NCBI GenBank assembly: GCA_016712985.1
Contig: JADJQA010000040.1
Location: forward strand, 1-64,000
DNA: 64,000 nucleotides
From: Sulfuritalea sp.
Lineage (GTDB): Bacteria; Pseudomonadota; Gammaproteobacteria; Burkholderiales; Rhodocyclaceae
Direction of reading: 5' to 3'
The notes beneath the pieces were generated by a model. It worked only from the letters and a program-made list of their open reading frames with translations, searched no databases and was not told where the DNA came from. Below, in pieces: positions 50,662 through 61,318 of the stretch (positions within the stretch are counted from its first letter, which is position 1; every line of letters begins with the position of its first letter). The position numbers were made by a program, and so were the translations under genes.

Positions 50662-52907
50662 ATGAACCATCACCTTCGTGCAGGGGCCTGCAAGGCCATT
50701 TCATGGCTGAGTCTGCCATTGCTGCTGGCCGCATTAGCCTTGCCCGTCCGCGCCGCCGAACCGGTCACGCCGGCGCCGACCGCCAAGCGCCCGAAAATCT
50801 GCCTGGTGCTGTCCGGAGGCGGCGCGCGCGGCGCGGCCCACGTCGGGGTGCTCAAGGTCCTCGAAGAGTATCGCGTGCCGATCCACTGCATTGCCGGCAC
50901 CAGCATGGGCTCGCTGGTGGGGGCCGCCTACGCTTCTGGTATAACGGTGGCGGAAATGGACCAGATCATGGCGAGCATCACCAAGGAACTGCTGTTCCAG
51001 GAAATGCCCCCGCGCGCGGAGCTGTCAATGCGACGCAAGGTGCACGACTACAAGCCATTTTTCGGCCCCGAAATCGGCATCAGGACGGCAATATATCGCT
51101 GGGCAAGGGCATTGTCACCGGCGTCCAGCTCGAGACCGTACTGCGCCAGCTCTCCAAGATCAAGGGCTACCAGAACTTCGACAAGCTGCCGATCCCTTTC
51201 CGCGCCGTGGCGACCGACCTGGTTAATGGCAAGGCTGTGGTCTTCAAGGATGGCGAACTCGCCAACGTCATGCGCGCCAGCATGTCGGTGCCGGGCGCGG
51301 TGGCGCCGGCGGAATTCGACGGCATGATGCTGGTGGACGGCATGCTGACCAGCAACCTGCCGGTCGACGCGGCCCGCGCCATGGGCGCCGACATCGTCAT
51401 CGCGGTGAACGTCGGCACGCCGCTGCTGAAACGCGAAGAGCTGACCGGCATCGGCGGCGTGGTCGGGCAGATGCTGAGCATCCTCACCGAGCAGAATGTC
51501 CAGGCCTCGCTGGCTTCGCTGAAGCCCGACGACATCCTGATCACCCCGGAACTCGAGGGAATCACGACCGGAGACTTCGATGATCTGGCCAAGATCGCCC
51601 CCCGCGGCGAACCCGCGGCGCGCAAGGTGGCGGAACGCCTGGCGCGGCTGTCGATCCCCGTGGCGGAGTACGCGGCATTGCGCGAGCGGCAGATGATCGC
51701 CGTGGCCCCCGATGTGCGACCGGTCGACGAAATCCGTTTCGACAATCTTGCCCTGGTCAACCCGGAAGTCCCGCGGATCCAGATGCGGACCAAGCCCGGC
51801 GAGCCGATCGACCAGAAGAAGCTCGACATGGACATGCGGCGCATTTACGGCACGGGGGACTTCGAACACGTCAACTACCGTTATTTCGACGAACCCGGCA
51901 AGCGCATCCTGGTGGTGGATGCGGTCGAAAAATCCTGGGGACAGGACAGCCTTCGATTCGGCCTCGGATTGTCCAGCGATTTCGGCGGCGACGCGCTTTA
52001 CAACCTGCTTGTCTCCTATCGCAAGCGCTGGATAAACTCGCTGGGCGCGGAGTGGAGGACCGACCTGCAAATGGGCAGCACGACCAGCCTGGTCAGCGAG
52101 TTCTACCAGCCGCTCACATCCGCCGGCGCCTTTTTTGTTGCGCCGAGGGTGCTCCTTGAACGAAGCTCCGCGCCGGTCTATCAGGGCGACACACGCTTGG
52201 CAACCGTCGACAGGAAGAAGGCCCAGGTGAACCTGGATCTGGGTGCCAATCTATACGAATACGGAACAATCCGGCTGGGTGTCCTGGCCGGCAAGGTTAA
52301 GAGGAGTGGATACCGGAACGCTGCCCTTCCCGGTGGACTCCGACACCATTACGCTGGGCGCCTATAACGCTCGCGTGGTACTCGACCAGCTCGACAGCGC
52401 GCATTTCCCGCGCGAGGGCTGGAAGGCCGACTTGAGTTATCTGAAGTCGGATACCGGGTTGGGTGCGGACGATTCCTACAAGAAATGGGAAGTCAGCGGC
52501 AACTTCGTGCGCTCGTTTGGCGAGCATACGATCAACCTGTTCGCTGCCGCCGGCGACCTTTCAGGTTCGAAACAGACGCCGGCCTACGACCAGTTTTCCA
52601 TGGGTGGATTCCTGCGCTTGTCCGGCCTGTCGACCGGTCAATTGATCGAGAAAACCTCAAATATGGCCGCGCCATGTATTACCACCGACTGATGCGCAGT
52701 TCCATTTTCGAGGGCGCCTACGGCGGGATTTCACTGGAAACCGGCAAAATGGGCCATCCGTTGGTTCAGGGCAACCGGGATGACTGGATCCGCGCCGCGA
52801 GCGTCTTCGTCGCCGCGGACACGCCGCTCGGACCGGCGTATCTGGGCTACGGACAGGCGCAGGACGGGCCCGACAGCCTCTACTTCTTTCTGGGCCGGCC
52901 TTTCTGA
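50662..52907 (+). CDS. Patatin-like phospholipase with C-terminal Omp85 barrel (PlpD-like), frame-shifted
   Basis: The N-terminus is a signal peptide ([17 protein letters not shown]). The patatin domain has oxyanion loop [12 protein letters not shown] (residues ~51-62), nucleophile Ser81 in GTSMG and [13 protein letters not shown] with the catalytic Asp. A POTRA-like segment ([20 protein letters not shown]) and a 16-strand-type barrel follow, ending FLGRPF. This is the type Vd secretion architecture of PlpD: a phospholipase exported by its own barrel. Frame changes occur near 51095 (lost a), 52310 and 52645 (lost g), each flanked by intact homology. Confidence 0.87.
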
Positions 52908-52955
52908 TGTCCGCGGGGCCATCTCTGTCGCGCGGAGACGACCCCGTTGCCCAGC

Positions 52956-54630
<1,675 letters not shown>

Positions 54631-54829
54631 GGTCAGGGGTCTCGCGGCGGGCAGGCTCGGTCGGGCCAGGGACAGGAATTTCAAGGGCACAACTCCGGGA
54701 AGCAAGGACAGGAAATCCAATGGGCTGCGGCAGTATCGTTGACGCTGTGTGCCGTCGTCAATCGCCGACCTGATTGGCCATGAAGTTCAGTCGTCCCCGA
54801 AAGGGTCAAATTTTGACTCCATTTCATCC

Positions 54830-54903
54830 GTCATTCCGGCGAAAGCCGGAATCCAGTAGGTTTTCAGCCGCGCTTTCTGGATTCCGGCTTTCGCCGGAAT
54901 GAC
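54830..54903. repeat. Intergenic palindromic repeat, copy 2 (perfect 27-bp arms)
   Basis: Arms 54830-54856 and 54877-54903 are exact inverted copies (gtcattccggcgaaagccgg and seven more bases), separated by 20 bp. It can form a strong cruciform or RNA hairpin. It has the REP/MITE look of short elements scattered between genes. Confidence 0.85.
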
Positions 54904-55319
54904 GAGCTGAACATTGTGGCTGATAGGATCGCCGATATCGCGCCAGCATGCGTCACGAGTCCTCGAAGACTGCGCAGCCCTTCTTGCTTCTTCCACCAAG
55001 CGCCGTGGAATATGGTGGGAGTTGTAGTAGTCATCCCTGAGGGCTGCGGCAAAAAGTGAGCGCATTCGCGCCGGATCGCCGTGCCGCCGGCGCCGATTTT
55101 TCGGGCAGCGGCAGCAGGATGATTCAAGGTGCCGCGAGATCAATGCAAGAGCATGACCGGAAGCAACGCGGTCGAGGATACTTCGCCCGCCCCGACTGCA
55201 ATTTCCGGCCTCGACGCGACTGATTGCACTGGGCGAGTCAATCCGCCACCTTCCCGTCGCGCAGCAGACGGACAGGACAGCACAAATCACCCACCGAAGG
55301 ACAGCATGGAAAATCCACC
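54904..55319. other. Intergenic region without recognised gene
   Basis: About 415 bp. It starts with a string shared with the rep-cytochrome gap (gctgaacattgtggct) directly after the palindromic repeat. A leftward 50-codon stretch (MRSLFAAALRDDYYNSHHIP and on) has a protein-like look but no family and no conventional end. Nothing else is supported. Confidence 0.45.
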
Positions 55320-55688
55320 TGCATCGTCCTTTCGGTGGGACTGATCCAGCCGCTGGGGTTCGCCGCCATCCGCAAAGTGCGCACCATGGAATTCCGCTGG
55401 GCGCTGATCGCCTGCCGCGGCGTGCTCGTGCTTGACCTGAGCCGCGTGCAGGACGTCGAGTACTCGGCGCTGCAGATGCTGGTGGAAGGCGAGCGGCGTT
55501 CCTCCGGGCAGGGAGTCAGCCTCTGGTTGACGGGATTGAATCCCGGCGTGCTGGAAATCGTGCGCCATGCGGGGCTGGCGGAACGCCTCGGCCGTGAGCG
55601 CATGCCTCACAACGCGCATGTGGCGATCGAGCAGTTCCTGGCCATGCCGGCTGCTCCGGGCGGCACGGCTGCACTCGCCGCGACCTGA
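55320..55688 (+). pseudogene. SulP-type transporter remnant: membrane fragment joined to STAS domain
   Basis: A piece typical of the SulP membrane core, VGLIQPLGFAAIRKVRTMEF then RWALIAC, runs without break into a C-terminal STAS domain: VLVLDLSRVQDVEYSALQML, RRSSGQGVSLWLTGLNPGVL and RMPHNAHVAIEQFL. In normal SulP anion transporters three to four more helices and a linker lie between these parts, and about ten helices precede them. This copy has lost the first 300 or so codons and an internal block. No start with a ribosome-binding site was found. Confidence 0.65.
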
Positions 55689-56036
55689 CAGACGTTCATG
55701 GATTCGCCGATTGCGGCGGCTGTCCCTTGCCGGTTTGCGCGACGGATTGGGTCGGGCCCGAAAAGTCGGCGCCGGCGACACGGCGAATCAGGCTGCTATC
55801 GAAAACAATTCGAAGCAGGGTGGGTATCCCCTTGACGCCACGGGCAGTTCGATTCGCCGATACAAGCACAAGACACCGTTCGGCCTGGGCTTGTCGAAGG
55901 CCAGCTCCGGCGCGCAACCAGCGGTTCGACAGGGTTCTCCGGAGCGAAGTCGAAGGGCTCACCGCGAACGGTAATCGGTTTGCTGGAGCGCATGGACAGC
56001 GGCGTCAAGGGGATACCCGGTTCATTTCTTTCCGGA
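55689..56036. other. Intergenic region with repeats
   Basis: No gene. It contains a 35-bp string (55756-55790) repeated with 32 matches at 57743-57777. It also has an inverted element of the ccgttcg...cttgtcgaa / ttcgac...cgaacgg kind (about 55877-55972), a type of short repeat often seen between proteobacterial genes. Confidence 0.55.
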
Positions 56037-57102
56037 TCACTGTCGTTGCCGCCCGACTTTCAAGGTTTTCCACCGCGCCGGCGACATTCCCGACCAACGC
56101 CGGAAAGCCCGGGTGAAGGAGCTGGCCTTCCTTGTAGCCGAGTGCTGCGGCGACTTCGGCAAGCGTCAGGTTCGTCTCCCTGATCAAGCTGCGGCTGGCC
56201 GAGTATCGCGCGCCATCAAACAACTCCTGATAAGACACCCCGCAACTCGCCAGCTTGCGGACCAGGGTGCGATCGCTTACCCCCAGCACAGCCGCAAGCT
56301 GTTTCTGGCTGCATTCACCCTGAAGCAGCATCCGGTAGGCGAGGCGCCCCACATGACTGCTCCAATCGCTATCGTCAATCGGGGCTTGCGCGAGGCCGGC
56401 GCACGGTCCGCCCTCGGCGTCCGGGTTCTTCAGTCGAACATCCAGCGTGGCGGCAGAAAAAATCAGCTCGGAGCGGGTTGCATTGAAGCGACAGGGTGCC
56501 CCGAAGAAGTTCGCATAGAGCTCGGGATCGCGGGGTTCGCGGCGCATCAACTTGACGCCGGTCGGACACCAGTCCGCGCCAAGCATGCCGCGCATGATGT
56601 TCCGCGCCACAGCCATCGCGCCATCCTGGAGCTGCGGCATGCCGGGCATGTTTCCGTCGATCGCCGCGAACCCCAGGATGGCTTGGTCACCGCTGCGCCC
56701 GGTCAGGATCACCGTCGCCGTAGTGTGCCGCAACCAGACTGCTGAAAACACTTCGAGTGCCTCGCCGACGCTGGCACGCTTGAGCATCAGTTCGCCCACT
56801 GCTCCAAGCTGGGAAATCCCCGAACGATCGCCAAGGAGCAGACCGAAATGTTCACACCGCGTTGCTTGCGCCCCCCGCGCCAGGAGTTCGCCCTGAAAGG
56901 CGATCGGCAGAGCGTAATCCGGATCGGCAAGATCGCGTTCAGTAACTTTCGCAGAACGAAACACCGCATCCGAATCGCCCCCCAGCAGCCGAATCAGCTC
57001 GCCCAGGGCATGAATGGGCGCAACCCGGACATGCCCCGCCGGCAAGGAGGGAACTGAAACCATGGCAGCGGGCGCTGCAGGTTTTTTCCGATTGATCGAC
57101 AT
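56037..57102 (-). CDS. AraC-family regulator with Arabinose-binding-like N-terminal domain, one frame shift
   Basis: About 355 codons. The N-terminal region (VAPIHALGELIRLLGGDSDA, HFGLLLGDRSGISQLGAVGE, EALEVFSAVWLRHTT) fits the PF12625 ligand domain. The C-terminus is a double HTH: GECSQKQLAAVLGVSDRTLV and RSLIRETNLTLAEVAAALGY. An extra a near 56130 shifts frame. Corrected, the end reads KEASSFTRAFRRWSGMSPAR, then WKTLKVGRQRQ, the canonical AraC signature. Such regulators often control lipid or aromatic metabolism genes. No adjacent target is evident. An upstream ATG 13 codons earlier is possible. Confidence 0.83.
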
Positions 57103-57339
57103 GAGCAAATTCGGCTTGTCTGGTTTGGCGCGAAATGGCAAGTATTTTAAACAGGCAATACTCCGCTGGCTATCGTTGTTGAAATTGAAACCATTTAAAT
57201 GAGCGATGCCAGCTTGAAGACAGCCGTGGCAAAAACCGAACTCGCTACGCCCCAGGCGCCCAATGCAATGCCGTCAAAGTGATGGTCGGGGTCAAAACAA
57301 GCGGCAAAACACTGTGATCGAACCGGCGCGCAAAACGAG

Positions 57340-57619
57340 GGGATGTTGATTTTCCTGGCGCCGGCCTGGGATCTCGTCTGGATCCTGAATGCGCTGTGGC
57401 TGGCCCCGCTGGTCCTTCTGCTGGCGCAGGGTCACGACGAGGTGCGCGCCAGCCCGGTGGACTGGCTGTTCTTCGCCCTCACGGTGCTCCTCGCCCTTCG
57501 TGCCGGCGTTGCTGGCCCTGGGCTTCGCCTCCGGCTTCATCCACTACCTTCTGGATCGCGCGGCTTTCCGCTTCTCCTCACCCGAGGTCAGGCAGGCCGC
57601 CCGCGGCCTGGCACGGTAA
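57340..57619 (+). pseudogene. Internally deleted copy of the membrane-protein gene at 61319-62560
   Basis: The left part reads PAWDLVWILNALWLAPLVLL and HDEVRASPVDWLFFAL, matching the beginning of the later gene (AWDLVWILNALWLAPLVLLL, HDDLRASPVDMLFFLL). Then, with a frame change, it jumps to SPFVPALLALGFASGFIHYL and LDRAAFRFSSPEVRQAARGL, matching that gene's end. About 870 bp between the two parts are missing. The gene is a dead duplicate formed by internal deletion. Confidence 0.82.
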
Positions 57620-57742
57620 AGAGTCTTTCAGCACATCCGGCGTGTGCGCTTTGGCGTGAAATGACAGGCGCTGTATTGGAACTGCGTCTCCCGGCTTAAG
57701 CTCGGCCCGCTAGCTTTGCAGCGGCCCGGCATCGCTGTCCGC

Positions 57743-57777
57743 GCCCGAAAAGGCGGCGCCGGCGACACGGTGATTCA
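57743..57777. repeat. 35-bp repeat shared with 55756-55790
   Basis: gcccgaaaag-(g/t)-cggcgccggcgacacgg followed by a g(a/t)(a/t)tca end; 32 of 35 bases match. Each copy lies shortly after a gene remnant made by internal deletion. The surrounding 57620-57920 has no gene. Confidence 0.6.
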
Positions 57778-57920
57778 CGCGGAAATGAGATCGATTCGAC
57801 GCTGACACGAATCTTTCCCGGCACAAGCATCGTCCAGATATCATTCGCGGATATCGTCCCGGCATTGTTCGGGCCATAAGCCGATTACAAAAAGCTTCAT
57901 TACGACACCAGGAGTCAATC

Positions 57921-58781
57921 ATGGCTGGCAAAAAGAAGGTCAAGGAAATTCCGGCAATCGAATCCACGCAGGAAGCGCTTGGCAACAAGGCCTACGAAAA
58001 GGAACTCAAGCGACTGCATGTGGAGCTGGTCAAGTTGCAGCAGTGGGTGGTGCACAAGGGGCTCAAGGTCTGCATCGTCTTTGAGGGTCGCGACGGTGCC
58101 GGCAAGGGCGGCACCATCAAGGCGATCACCGAGCGCGTGAGTCCGCGCGTGTTCCGTGTCGTTGCGCTGCCGGCGCCGACCGAGCGCCAGAAAAGCCAGA
58201 TGTATGTGCAGCGCTATATCGAGCACTTTCCGGCGGCGGGCGAGGTCGTGATCTTCGACCGTAGCTGGTACAACCGCGCCGGCGTGGAACGGGTGATGGG
58301 TTTCTGCACTCCCGAGCAGTCGAAGAGATTCATCAGCGGCGTGCCATTGGTAGAGCGCGCGATGGTCGAGAACGGGATCATCCTGCTGAAATACTGGCTC
58401 GAAGTCAGCCCGGAGGAACAGGAGCGCCGCCTGCGCGACCGCATCGACGACGGCCGCAAGATCTGGAAACTGACGTCGATGGACGTGAAATCCTTCACCC
58501 GCTGGGACGACTACACGCAGGCGCGCGACGACATGTTCGCCGCCACCGATTCCTCATGGGCGCCGTGGTTCGTCGCCCGCTCCGAGGACAAGAAGCGCGT
58601 GCGCCTGAACGTGATCAGCCACCTGCTGAAGCAGGTGCCTTACGAGGATGCTCCCGCCGAAAAGGTCACGCTGCCCAAGCGCAAGATCGGCCGCATCAAG
58701 CCCGCCGACTATCCGTTCAAATATGTCCCTGAATACCTGCCGGTGCAAGGCAGTACGGAAAAAGCCGGCACGGCAAAGTAG
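57921..58781 (+). CDS. ppk2: Polyphosphate kinase 2 (PPK2 family)
   Basis: 286 residues, the one-domain PPK2 size. Walker A EGRDGAGKGG (residues 55-64) and Walker B region VVIFDRSWYNRAGVERVMGF (from 109) are present, as are the lid segment SPEEQERRLRDR, WKLTSMDVKSFTRWDDYTQA and the family end ADYPFKYVPEYLP. PPK2 enzymes move phosphate between polyphosphate and nucleoside di- or monophosphates. Which class it is (NDP or NMP kinase) cannot be settled by eye. It is a single gene with a good ribosome-binding site (AGGAGTC). Confidence 0.93.
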   Translation: MAGKKKVKEIPAIESTQEALGNKAYEKELKRLHVELVKLQQWVVHKGLKVCIVFEGRDGAGKGGTIKAITERVSPRVFRVVALPAPTERQKSQMYVQRYIEHFPAAGEVVIFDRSWYNRAGVERVMGFCTPEQSKRFISGVPLVERAMVENGIILLKYWLEVSPEEQERRLRDRIDDGRKIWKLTSMDVKSFTRWDDYTQARDDMFAATDSSWAPWFVARSEDKKRVRLNVISHLLKQVPYEDAPAEKVTLPKRKIGRIKPADYPFKYVPEYLPVQGSTEKAGTAK

Positions 58782-58857
58782 AGGCCCGACCTCCCCTGGT
58801 GCAGTGTTGCAGACCACGAGCGACAAATGGGTCACGGCTTCGTCATTCCCTTGGTTT

Positions 58858-58934
58858 CGTCATTCCCGCGAAAGCGGGAATCCAGCGACGTTCGCGGACA
58901 AAAACACTGGGTTCCCGCTTTCGCGGGAACGACG
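58858..58934. repeat. Intergenic palindromic repeat, copy 3 (gtcattcccg type)
   Basis: Arms 58858-58885 and 58907-58934 are inverted copies with 25 of 28 bases matching around a 21-bp centre. The layout equals copy 2 with cccg/cggg in place of ccgg. Confidence 0.8.
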
Positions 58935-58997
58935 GGATAGGCTTTTCAATGTTCCTTCAACAACGCTACACTAGTCACCAGCACGAAGAGGCAGTAA

Positions 58998-60212
58998 GTG
59001 AAGACCCCTGCGTCGACAGCCACAGCGGCTATTGATCTGCATCATCCGCCCGACTTCTCGCTCGTCCTCGGCGGGCCGCTGTTCCAGCTTCTGCGCCGGG
59101 CGCACCTGTCCGACGATGCGCTGCTGCTGGTGCGTCAGCGCATCATCGTGATCGCCCTGTTTGCCTGGCTGCCGCTGCTGTTGATCTCGGCGCTGGAAGG
59201 AAACCTGTGGGGCGGCGGCACAGTGGTGCCGTTTCTGTTCGATATCGAAGTTCACGTCCGCTTCCTGGTGGCCTTGCCCCTGCTGATCCTTGCCGAGTTG
59301 GTGGTGCATCGGCGCATGCGACCCCTGCTGCAGCAGTTCGTCGAACGCAACCTGATTCCCGAAAACGCGCTGCCGCGCTTTGAGTCGGCCATCGCATCGG
59401 CGTTCCGCCTGCGCAATTCGGTGCTTGCCGAGGTGCTGCTGATCGCCTTGGTGTATGGGGTCGGTGTGCTGATCGTCTGGCGCCATTACGTCGCACTCGA
59501 CACCGCGACTTGGTTCGCGACAGGGTCCGCCGCGGGCTCGCGGCTCTCGCTCGCAGGACTCTGGTATGGCTACGTGAGCATCCCGATATTTCAGTTCCTG
59601 TTGTGCCGCTGGTATTTTCGACTGTTCATCTGGGCGCGCTTTCTCTGGCAGGTGTCGCGCATCGAGTTGAGCCTGGTTCCGACGCATCCGGATCACCTCG
59701 GCGGTCTGAGTTTTGTTTCCGGACAGGTCTATGCCTTCACTGTCCTCGCCGTGGCGCATGGCGCGCTGCTTGCCGGAAACCTGGCCAACCGGATTTTCTT
59801 TCTCGGCGCCGAACTGCCCCAGTTCAAGGCGGAAATTGCCGTCCTGGTCATCTTTCTGATGTGCGTGATTCTCGTCCCGCTGCTGTTTTTTGCGCCTCAG
59901 CTCTCCCAGGCGAAACGCCAGGGTTCGCGCGAATATGGAACGCTGGCCGAGCGTTACGTGCGCGAGTTCGATGCCAAATGGTTGCGTGGCGGCGCGCCGG
60001 CGGATGAGCCGTTGATCGGCAGCGCGGACATCCAGTCCCTCGCCGATCTGGGGAATAGTTACCAGGTGGTGAGGGAGATGCGCATCGTGCCACTCAAACG
60101 GGATGATGTGATCCGGCTTGTGGGCGCCACACTGGCGCCGATCGTGCCGCTGGCGCTGACCATGATGTCGCTGGAAGAACTCCTGAAGAAACTCGTCGGT
60201 GTATTGTTCTAG
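58998..60212 (+). CDS. Multi-pass membrane protein of unknown function
   Basis: 404 residues with six or seven membrane helices, for example IIVIALFAWLPLLLISALEG, FLVALPLLILAELVVHRRMR, VLLIALVYGVGVLIVWRHYV and AVLVIFLMCVILVPLLFFAP. A conserved-looking IELSLVPTHPDHLGGLSFVS segment lies in the middle. The C-terminal ~90 residues are mainly soluble, closing with a last helix. No family name is recognised. Similar proteins are annotated as hypothetical in many proteobacteria. The start codon is GTG. Confidence 0.78.
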   Translation: MKTPASTATAAIDLHHPPDFSLVLGGPLFQLLRRAHLSDDALLLVRQRIIVIALFAWLPLLLISALEGNLWGGGTVVPFLFDIEVHVRFLVALPLLILAELVVHRRMRPLLQQFVERNLIPENALPRFESAIASAFRLRNSVLAEVLLIALVYGVGVLIVWRHYVALDTATWFATGSAAGSRLSLAGLWYGYVSIPIFQFLLCRWYFRLFIWARFLWQVSRIELSLVPTHPDHLGGLSFVSGQVYAFTVLAVAHGALLAGNLANRIFFLGAELPQFKAEIAVLVIFLMCVILVPLLFFAPQLSQAKRQGSREYGTLAERYVREFDAKWLRGGAPADEPLIGSADIQSLADLGNSYQVVREMRIVPLKRDDVIRLVGATLAPIVPLALTMMSLEELLKKLVGVLF

Positions 60213-60316
60213 CGATCCGCTGGATAAGAATCGATAGAGTAAGATCCGGCGCCGCCGAATACTGGGTTCGGCGCCACGCTGAACAAGCAAATCAGACAAA
60301 GGACAAAGAACTCAAA

Positions 60317-61174
60317 ATGAATCAAATTATCAAGAACATGATCGTATTGGCTGCCGTCTTGGCAACGCCTTATACCGCCAGCATCGCGCAAACGACAACG
60401 GGTACGGGAACGGCGACGATCGATGGCGTCATCGTGACTCGCGATGGCGACAGCTTCATGATGCGCAGCAAGACAGGAACCGTTACCAACGTGACATTGG
60501 CCAAGTCGACGAAAATCAACGAGGGCCTTGGCTTGTTGGGAGTCAGGACCGAAACCATGTCCTCGGCGTCCCTCGTTCCGGGCCTGAGAATCAGTGTCGA
60601 GCCTGAGTCTGCCGGACCAAAGGTTGTTGCGAAAAGCGTCAAATTCAGTACCAACGACCTGGAAACCGCCGACGCTATCCAGGCCGCCTTGGCAGTGCCG
60701 CAGCAGCAGATTCAAGCGCTGATGCAGGAACTCGCGGCCCAGAAGCAACAGAATGCAACCCAGGACCAGCAAATCGCCGCAACCGGCAAACGCATCGGCG
60801 ATCTCGCAGAGTACGACCTGAAAGCCGAGATCAAAATCCTGTTCGACGTCAATAGCGCAACCCTCTCCGACAAGGCCAAAGAGGAATTGAAGACACTGGC
60901 TGCCAAAGCAAAGACTTATAAAGGCTACCTGATCCAGGTTGTCGGGCACGCGGACGCGCAGGGGACCGCCAGGAGCAACCAGGCCCTTAGTGAAAATCGC
61001 GCTGCAACCGTTGTTCACTACCTGCAGCAAGAGGCTGGCGTTGCGCTTTCCCGTGTGCTGACCCCGGTAGCCATGGGCGAGTCCAAGGCTTCCGCCGCAA
61101 ATGAAGCCGGAGCCAATCCCGAGAGCCGACGTGTGACGGTGAGGATTGCAGTCAACCGGGGCATTGGCGAGTAG
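60317..61174 (+). CDS. OmpA-family protein with peptidoglycan-binding C-terminal domain
   Basis: 285 residues. A signal peptide (MNQIIKNMIVLAAVLATPYT, AQT cleavage) is followed by a small beta domain (GTATIDGVIVTRDGDSFMMR) instead of the classical barrel. A Gln-rich helix (QQQIQALMQELAAQKQQN) leads to the OmpA C-terminal domain: IKILFDVNSATLSDKAKEEL, IQVVGHADAQGTARSNQALS and NPESRRVTVRIAV. It most likely sits in the periplasm bound to peptidoglycan. The N-terminal domain resembles OB-type units with unknown ligand. Confidence 0.88.
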   Translation: MNQIIKNMIVLAAVLATPYTASIAQTTTGTGTATIDGVIVTRDGDSFMMRSKTGTVTNVTLAKSTKINEGLGLLGVRTETMSSASLVPGLRISVEPESAGPKVVAKSVKFSTNDLETADAIQAALAVPQQQIQALMQELAAQKQQNATQDQQIAATGKRIGDLAEYDLKAEIKILFDVNSATLSDKAKEELKTLAAKAKTYKGYLIQVVGHADAQGTARSNQALSENRAATVVHYLQQEAGVALSRVLTPVAMGESKASAANEAGANPESRRVTVRIAVNRGIGE

Positions 61175-61275
61175 TTGGCTGGGGTGGCAACGCTGCTTGC
61201 TCACCCCCTGATCGGTGAGTTGCAGCGCCCCAAGGAGCGGATATGGCCTTTGAGCAAATTATCCGGAAGGAAGTA

Positions 61276-61312
61276 GCGCAAAAAACCTGGCTCCGGCCAG
61301 GTTTTTTTGCGC
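61276..61312 (+). terminator. Rho-independent terminator after the OmpA-family gene
   Basis: gcgcaaaaaacctgg pairs with ccaggtttttttgcgc across a 6-base loop, giving a strong stem with a run of seven T on the 3' side. It lies 100 bp after the OmpA-family stop and immediately before the next gene. Confidence 0.88.
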
Positions 61313-61318
61313 TTTGCG

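Noticed and set aside
54830..54903. CRISPR repeat-spacer unit
   Set aside because: A single palindrome with one short centre, not a series of direct repeats, and no cas genes in the window.
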